A DNA stretch of 64,000 nt from Diphasiastrum complanatum (lineage: Eukaryota > Streptophyta > Lycopodiopsida > Lycopodiales > Lycopodiaceae). The stretch lies in assembly GCA_029204225.1 (NCBI GenBank), contig CM055104.1:28745788-28809787 (forward strand), written 5' to 3'. Below are positions 57,421-64,000 of this stretch, one piece after another. Made by a program: the position numbers and the translations under genes. How positions within the stretch are numbered: position 1 is the stretch's first letter; every line of letters starts with the position of its first letter. The notes beneath the pieces were generated by a model that made no database searches, had not been told where the DNA came from, and saw only the letters and a list, made by a program, of their open reading frames with translations.

Positions 57421-58838
57421 GATTTTGTAGTAAATAATGTCAAATCCACAGAGGATAGCATTAGAAAGTTATGTATTTGGTACAATTATGATTTATTTCG
57501 AGTGAAGTGGCTTTGGGTCTTATTATGGTTGTCAACAGACATTAGAAAGTAACCAGTATTACTTGTGTTGGGGGTGTGTAGCGTTAATAATTCCAGAACA
57601 ATAGTCTTGCCTCTATCAAATCGAATGAAATGTGTTCTACAAGTGAGATGTTATTAGAGTAGTATAGCAGTACTACACTCCAGCTGATTAAGGTGTCAAC
57701 AGAGAGTCGAGAAATGTTCAATGTATTCGTGTTTGTGCAAACAATTAGTTAATTGTATTCGCAAACTGTTCATTTCTAGACAGAAGTCCTCAACAACTTA
57801 AGTCCAAAATTATGGTTAAAGAACACAAAGAGTTTTAGAGTACGTTAGAAACTTATGTCAGTTACAAGCAAGAACACAGATCAAAGACTCAATTCCTCAT
57901 ACAGGGACTGACATCTCAGATGTATACATATAGTTCTATCAATGATTGTGCTAGACTGTACCAAATGTAGACTTTATTCGAGTGCCAAAAAGAAAATGTT
58001 CACAACAGACGAATAAGAGGATTTTAAGACACTTCCTTAGAGCATATTTACGGACATACAACAAATGACTGTAATGTATTAGAGAGTAAGCCTAACCAAA
58101 GAGTAATTCATGTAATGCAGTAGAGATTGCTAGTAGACTCAGGATCACTCACACTCAACAATGCGGAGAACAGAGATAGAAGAAAATAATCCTCAACACT
58201 CTATTCACTTCTTCAAGCTCTCACAAATACATAAACTCTTTCTCTCTCGATGATCGAGACTGAGGCGTATGATCAATATATGTTCTACAGAACGAACAAA
58301 CACACCTCTAAAACTATAGGTGCGTCGCTCCCATGAAAAGGTCTAGTTAACAATTAGGTTGAATGTATGTTCAATTATACCATAAGAGGTATATTTAACT
58401 AAGAGTTAAAATTACTCTAGTTTAATATGTCAATTCATACTTAGTCGTTTCGCGTAGATGATCTAGTAAAGGCTTATCCAAGGCAACCTTTCCCTTTTAG
58501 AGGTCTCGCCCTTAGGCAAGTCTTTAGGAGATATATTCTCAAAAAATGACTTAGGCCTCTTCATGATTTATATTTATCCAGCTCATATCTTCATTTTCGA
58601 GTATATCATGCCATATTTAGGTTGATATTCAATATTTAACAATTTTGTGGCATCACATATTCCCTTTCTCAAATGTGAAACGTCCTCGTGAACATATAAT
58701 CTTTATTTCGAGGATCATTTGCAAATCATTCTGTTCTTCAGATATTCATTAAGCTGAAAAGATATTTCTTCTAAATTAGAGAACATATGACTTTGTTGCT
58801 TCTTAAATTGAATAGGTCGATTGGAGTTGATCTTTGAA
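57421..58838. other. Spacer, no gene seen
   Basis: AT-rich, stops in all frames. The open frame at 57,247-57,552 is partly antisense to copy B. Nothing recognised. Confidence 0.45.
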
Positions 58839-60810
58839 TTATTGATAAGAACAGAAATCAAACTTCAAAACTTGTGAACACCACTTCCATAATCGATCGA
58901 AAAATGCATTGAACCTTTCAGCACATACCTTCGACTGGTTTCGACATGGTTGCTTTGTATGCGTAGCTGTTGTTGCCATATCTTGAGTTTGTAACTCGGC
59001 AGCTAACTTTTGATCTTCCAGCTGCTGCTTTAGATCAGACAACTCATGTTTGAGCTTGTCGATCTTCGCTACTGCCTCCAAGTATTCTAGGTGGACAACG
59101 ACTCCCGAACAGACAAGCATGGATTGAAATTGCTGCATCAGATTATTAATTCTCAGGAGGGCCTGTAGGTATTTGTCATGGGAGTTTGGCCCGCTGCAAG
59201 TTTGGGTGGCTTCAGTAGACAGCTCTTTCAACTCAACCAACTCTTCTTCGACTAGCTCCTTCGCATCTTCGAGCGGTTGCAGGAACTCGACTCGAAAATT
59301 ATCGAGCATCTGGCCTTGGAGCTAGTTCAGTTTCGAGAGATCTATTGTGATAGAACCTGCATTGCTACACAGAGCAAGCGCAGTTTCTGCCTTTATTTGT
59401 GTCGCTCGCTCCTCTTACAAATGTTTCTGGAGAGCAACATTGTGCTCATTGGCATCCAAGAGTTGTTGTTTTAAAGAATCAATAGTAGTCTGATAATTTG
59501 CAGACTTGGCCTCAATTGCTTTATTGATTTCCTTCAAAGAATCGGCTTCCTTGATTGCGGTGTGAAGTTGTGTTTCAAGGAAAAAATTTTGGTCGATCAG
59601 CTTGGTGTTGTCTAATTCGAGCAAATCAATTTTCTCATAAGACTCTTTGAGAGAGTCTTGAAACTTCCGCTCTACTTCTATCAGTTGATTATATTGATCA
59701 AATTCATATATATCAGCCACTAAATTCTTGGCTCTGTTGGTCATGGATGTAAACCCTCGGGACTGGTTGTCAGGTTCATCATCATCTTCATCAGCTGCCC
59801 CAGTGTCTCCTACTGCAGCTGCTCGATCCTTGGCTGAAGTGTCGGATGGAGTTTCATCTTCATCCGAGGTGCTTGAATTCTTCTACTTATGTGAGGTTGA
59901 ACTAGAGGCTGGCTTTGTTGATTCAGCAGTAGTAGGTCCATCTGTATCCATGATGATGGCAGTGGCACCATCAACGTCCATAATAGTTATAGTTGCTACT
60001 TGGATTGGCGGCGCAAGTGCTGCTGTGGTGGTTGTGGCAGATGTGGTCAAAAGATTAGATAGGTCGACTGGAGTTGGGGACAACAGTCTTCCCATCAACA
60101 AACTTATCTCTTGATCGCTTAAGACTCCAAAATGCTCACACAGATGCGAGACATGTGCTCCGACTGTCGAAATTTTTTTGTGTTTGATCCACCTCAAAAA
60201 TGCCTTGTATGCAATGATGCCAAAGCATACAGGATTGCCGACTAGAGCGTCCAATAAGTACCCAAAATTTTTCACCGAAATGGTAGCATCCACATCTATC
60301 AAAAAGATAACTTGATTGGCGTATTTACAAAACATTTTGAATGTGGCATTTTTTATCATAGAAATTTTGTAGCCCTTCGTAGGTACGAAGCAATTGCTCA
60401 AAAAATATGTATTTTCATCCACTGCATCTCTGTTCGTAGAAATAATTTTACCATCAAGTGGTAATCTCAAAGCCGTGGAGAACACTTCCTTAGAGACAAT
60501 AAAAAAAAAATTTCGCACAGGAAATTTAAAATCAGCATCAGATACTGAGTGGATGGAATTCACGAACTCAGTACTGACTTCAGAAATGATAAATAGAGGT
60601 TCCACTTTCAAGCTTCCCAACCTGCATTGATCTAGAAAGGACTGGATTGATGTCAGCCGAATTCTTGTGCGTGCTTTTCAGGTGATAGAAGAGCTGGATC
60701 CATTTGTCGAATAAATGACGAAAGCTCCGCAGATCGCAACAGGTCGTAATAGAATGCTTGATCGCAAAGATAGTGATCGTAAGTAATGAAAGAAAGCATA
60801 AAAATCGCAA
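58839..60810 (-). pseudogene. Globular plus coiled-coil protein, copy C (three in-frame stops)
   Basis: One frame runs from about 60,620 to 58,839, 594 codons, broken only by TAG 59,883, TAA 59,415 and TAG near 59,321. A globular part comes first (VNSIHSVSDADFKFPVRNFF, VKNFGYLLDALVGNPVCFGI), then a Thr/Ala stretch, an acidic linker (SDEDETPSD, ADEDDDEPDN), then about 110 residues of coiled coil (LLELDNTKLIDQNFFLETQL) and a second coiled-coil block (KIDKLKHELSDLKQQLEDQK). Upstream, a different frame from 60,810 (FRHLFDKWIQLFYHL, SRSMQVGKLES) probably joined it through a frameshift near 60,600. Architecture resembles copies A and B (acidic linker then coiled coil with DNTKL), but sequence identity is low. 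The globular part may be a plant transposon- or gag-type domain; unproven. Confidence 0.5.
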
Positions 60811-61079
60811 GAAGAAAGTGTGAGGAGGAAAATAGAATATAACTATGATATGTAGTGGCGGTGTGGAGAGGATGATGACGTGTCATGATGATGTGACATA
60901 TGTCATGTCCGTTTTTAAGGGCATGCATGGCTCATAGTTTCAAAATATGATTTGACATATCAGTCTTAATAATGGTAAGACCGTTTATAAAATGGAAATA
61001 ATGAAAAGAAAATAAAACATAAATCCATTTTTATATGTAAGCGTAAACACGTGGGAGTAATTTTAACGTGTCCATCATC

Positions 61080-61930
61080 TTAAATAGATGGATACAAAAA
61101 GTTTGTAGAAAGGAATGATTCTCGAAAAGATGCTAGAAAGATTCTAGAAATATTCTCCAAAACGATCCGCAAAAATTATAACAAGTTTTTTTACAGATTG
61201 GGTGAGTCTCGAAAAATTCTCGAAAGATTCTGTATTGATTCTCAAAAGATTCTCAAAAATTTCTGGAAAGGGTCTAGAAAAATTCTTGAAAGATTCTCAA
61301 AAAATTCTGGAAAGATTTTGGAAGGCGTTTAGAAAGATTCTCAAAAAAATTCAGTCTTGAGAAATTCTCAAAGGGAATCTCGAAAAGATTCCAGAAAGGT
61401 TTTGGAAGGAGTCTAGAAAGATTCTCTTAAGATTTTGGAAAAGATTTCAAAATAGCCTTAAAAATTCTCGAAAAGAATCTCGAAAAGATTCTAGAAAAGT
61501 TTTGAAAGGAGTCTAGAAAGATTTTCAAAAAGTTTTTTTTTTTTTTAAGTAAAATGGTAGAAAATTTCTCGAAATATTTTTGGAAATGGAAATATAGTAG
61601 AAATTTTCTTTAAAAAAATGGAGATAGATATAGTAGAAAAAGTTTTCAAAAAATGGGACAAAGATACTAGAAAAATACTCAAAAAGCTGGAGAAAGCAGA
61701 TAGAAAAAGTTCTCCAAAGTTTGGAGAAAGATGCTAGAAAATTTCTCGAAAACTAGGAGGAAGATACTAGAAAAAATTCTCGAAAAGATGGAGAAAAATT
61801 CTAGAAAAATACTAGAAAGTGGTAGAAAATTCACGAGCAATTCTAGAAAAGATAGGAGAAAAGTCGCGAAAAATTCCAGAAAGAACCTAGAAAAGAATGA
61901 GAAGAAAAAAATTCTGGTCAAAGATAGTAT
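61080..61930. repeat. Degenerate TTCTCGAAAAGATTCTAGAA repeat field
   Basis: About 850 bases are built from ATTCTCGAAAAG, ATTCTAGAAAG and GGAGTCTAGAAAG variants. Most units contain TTCNNGAA, a dyad identical in form to a heat-shock element core. Lys/Glu- or Phe/Ser-rich open frames at 61,679-61,937 are repeat translations. Confidence 0.8.
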
Positions 61931-62720
61931 TTCTTGAGTCTGGACCCATTAATTCGTGTCGGTAATAGTTCGTCTTCAAGTGATTGGAGTTGAACAGAAC
62001 ACCTCTATGACTTTATAAGGTCCGAGCCATCTCATAAATCTTAGCCCTTCAAAGAAAACACAACTGAATCTATGGTGCACAAAGAAGCACACTCTACCTA
62101 CGTCCACCAATTTTACTTTGACTACTAGCTTGAAACTTAGCAACTTAGACTTTGGGCCTATTATATTATTTTATTTACATGGCCCAAGTCTATTTTATTC
62201 CATAGTACAATATTTTACAAGTGCTCATTGGGTTATGGATTTACACTCGCAGGATGCCACAGCCCTCGCACATATTTTTCTATTTTGTTGCGCTTATAAA
62301 GTATTCATGCATGTCCCAATGATTGCATTCTTTATCCAGATGAGTTTGAGGGGGTGAGCACATGTCCACATTGTGGGAATCATCATTACAAACAAGATTT
62401 AAAGGTGTTGAGACACCATGCCTACCAAGGTGGTGAGACACTTTCTTATCATACCCAGGATACAACATATGTTTAATGATCACATGGCATTCGACCAATC
62501 ATTAAATCTTGTGCCCTAAAGATGTCTTACTTGATTCCTTCTTGTCCTAGATAAAGTTAGGCTAACAAACATTGAATATTGAATAGGGACTTAGAACCAT
62601 ACCTCATGTTTACTAGAAGAATAAGCTTTAGTGCATTTTCAGCATGCATCCTGTGAATGTCCACGGCAAAAAACTTGACAAAAACAACGCATAAAATATA
62701 TCTTATGAAATTAAAACTAG
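61931..62720. other. Spacer, no gene seen
   Basis: Short open frames at 62,118-62,357 (+) and 62,280-62,498 (-) show no family features. Confidence 0.4.
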
Positions 62721-63115
62721 TTGGGATGTCAGAATCCAACATCTAATTATTACATCAGATTTAGACAAATTTGAAAACCTTGAAAAATTTGTCAAAATTA
62801 CATCAAATTTTTTTGACAAATTTGAATATGTTTTTTGTTTTGTCAGAAATCCCGAAGGATGTTGGAATCTGACACTAGTAAAATTCTGTTGGAATGCGAC
62901 ATCTTCTCTACACCCTAGAAATCTGTCGAGAATTTTTAAACTAATGTTGGATGGATTTAGAAATGCTCTATGTCTGTTGGAAATCCACAAGGATGTTAGG
63001 AGTTCGATATTTGAATTTGACATGTGGACAATGGATTTGACATTTGATCGTTTGGATACGTTAGATACCACATGGATGTCGGAATCCGACATCCAATTGA
63101 TATCAAAATCCAATG
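62720..63115. repeat. Field of GATGTYGGAATCYGACATC palindromes
   Basis: A near-perfect palindrome (arms GGATGTCGGA and TCCGACATCC around one A) lies at 63,073-63,093. Diverged versions occur at 62,724-62,742 (GATGTCAGAATCCAACATC) and in half-site form near 62,858 and 62,888. The intervening sequence repeats GTTGGAATCTGACA-like words. No ORF of interest. Confidence 0.6.
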
Positions 63116-64000
63116 AAATGTGATTGGCTGAATTTCACCCTAAAGTAAGTTATTTCAAATGTCGATGAAATATTTTGATGGATTTTCAAATAGGATTTTC
63201 AACATTTAGGAATTTGTAGTTCTTTTTTTTTTGCAATATTATGTTGCAAAATATGTCGTAAATGACCCTAGTTTGATGTTGTGATTGAAGCTCGAATAGT
63301 AGGATCACATTTTGTCAGTTGCTAAAAATCAGTTACGGTAACCATAAAAGAAGGCATTCTGATGCTCTCGCTCTTGACATCTCATTCACCCAATTCAAAA
63401 CACGGCGATGCCCTTGTGGCAACAAGTGAGGTGGTACTAGAAATGGGAGGAATGAAAGTGGGGCACTCTAGATCATTAAGAGATTCACATGTGGACTTGG
63501 CTCCCACTCATATTGGAAACCACTCCGATTTGCCATTGGCAACCTATGAGGAAAGGGCCACTCACAAGTAGCAAGCAAAAAGATAACCGTTCAAAGAGCA
63601 TAGTTCAACTAGAGTTGTTTTGCAACTTATCTACATGATAAACGAAGTGCGATCTATGTGCATTAGAGTGTCTCTTGTCAGAATACTCAAAAATGACAAA
63701 ATTAAATGTGAGGGAGCTTGAGATGCCACTAGTATGAAATGATCCAAGGATGCTTCAAACCACCATGTGACAAAAAACTTTGGTAAAACATTAGTAACAC
63801 GGCTTGTTTAAGACAACTGGCATTTCGATCTCTGTAGCCCTTTCTTTTACCTCATTTTTGAGTGCTCCGCTAGCAAGTATGACTCTACGCAAATGGATCA
63901 CTGTATTTTTAGATTGTGTAGGCCACCAACTTATGTTAGAACTATGCTTTATTATTGATTACGTTTGAACATGGTGCTTATGAGTGGCTCTTTGGTCAGA
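63116..64000. other. Spacer, no gene seen
   Basis: The open frame at 63,362-63,571 has no recognised features. No RNA gene or element end seen to the window edge. Confidence 0.4.

Noticed and set aside
58839-59883. Stop codons in coiled-coil copy C as sites repaired by RNA editing
   Set aside because: U-to-C editing of stops is known in organelles of some seed-free plants, not for nuclear transcripts; ordinary decay is simpler.
61679-61937. Lys/Glu-rich and Phe-rich ORFs
   Set aside because: Translations of the TTCTAGAA repeat field.

Overview
The window is nuclear DNA of a land plant. The evidence is a spliced cellulose synthase-like D (CSLD) gene, a nuclear-type tRNA-Arg, plant Ty1/copia and Ty3/gypsy retroelement remains, a TNP2-like DNA transposase, long (GA/CT)n microsatellites and AT-rich spacers. 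The density of old, broken transposons around one compact gene would suit a fern or another large-genome plant, but nothing here fixes the species.

Layout. 0.1-5.7 kb: an unrecognised small ORF, then a decayed minus-strand gypsy element (zinc knuckles, protease, RT remnant, RNase H, integrase) and the end of a copia LTR with its primer-binding site. 5.9-7.6 kb: a frameshifted TNP2-like transposase. 9.6-15 kb: a GC-rich hairpin repeat, a 2.3-kb degenerate satellite, an 80-bp-class minisatellite and simple repeats. 17-22 kb: remains of a plus-strand gypsy polyprotein carrying a perfect 23-bp foldback, then the 3' half of a copia element with LTR. 22.8-27.2 kb: the CSLD gene, minus strand, three coding exons, apparently intact and the only clearly functional protein gene. 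27.2-29.3 kb: its upstream region with many GA/CT tracts. 29.6-38.3 kb: a copia leader and gag remnant, then a 5.7-kb LTR element with a non-coding interior whose two LTRs differ by an internal inversion. 38.9-41.1 kb: exon-like fragments of an unknown gene split by a palindromic MITE-like element. A partial second copy of that MITE lies at 47.8-48.2 kb. 43-47.7 kb: spacer, microsatellites and a copia RT fragment. 48-50.5, 56.4-57.4 and 58.8-60.8 kb: three broken copies of proline-rich/acidic plus coiled-coil proteins. 50.7 kb: tRNA-Arg(TCG). 52.6-56.4 kb: a copia-like element with gag and protease, followed by an 863-codon ORF. 61-63.1 kb: two more degenerate repeat fields.

Best candidates for something new. 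First, the 863-codon ORF at 53,609-56,200: it is colinear with copia pre-integrase and RT, but the recognisable catalytic and zinc-binding residues are changed or missing while the reading frame stays open. Second, the coiled-coil family: two copies (48.2-50.5 kb plus strand, 56.4-57.4 kb minus strand) align along their length, and each has a stop codon where the other has glutamine or an open codon, so the parent was a real protein. Neither resembles a family I can name.

The genes do not form a pathway. CSLD makes cell-wall polysaccharide, the tRNA serves translation, and nearly everything else is transposon-derived.
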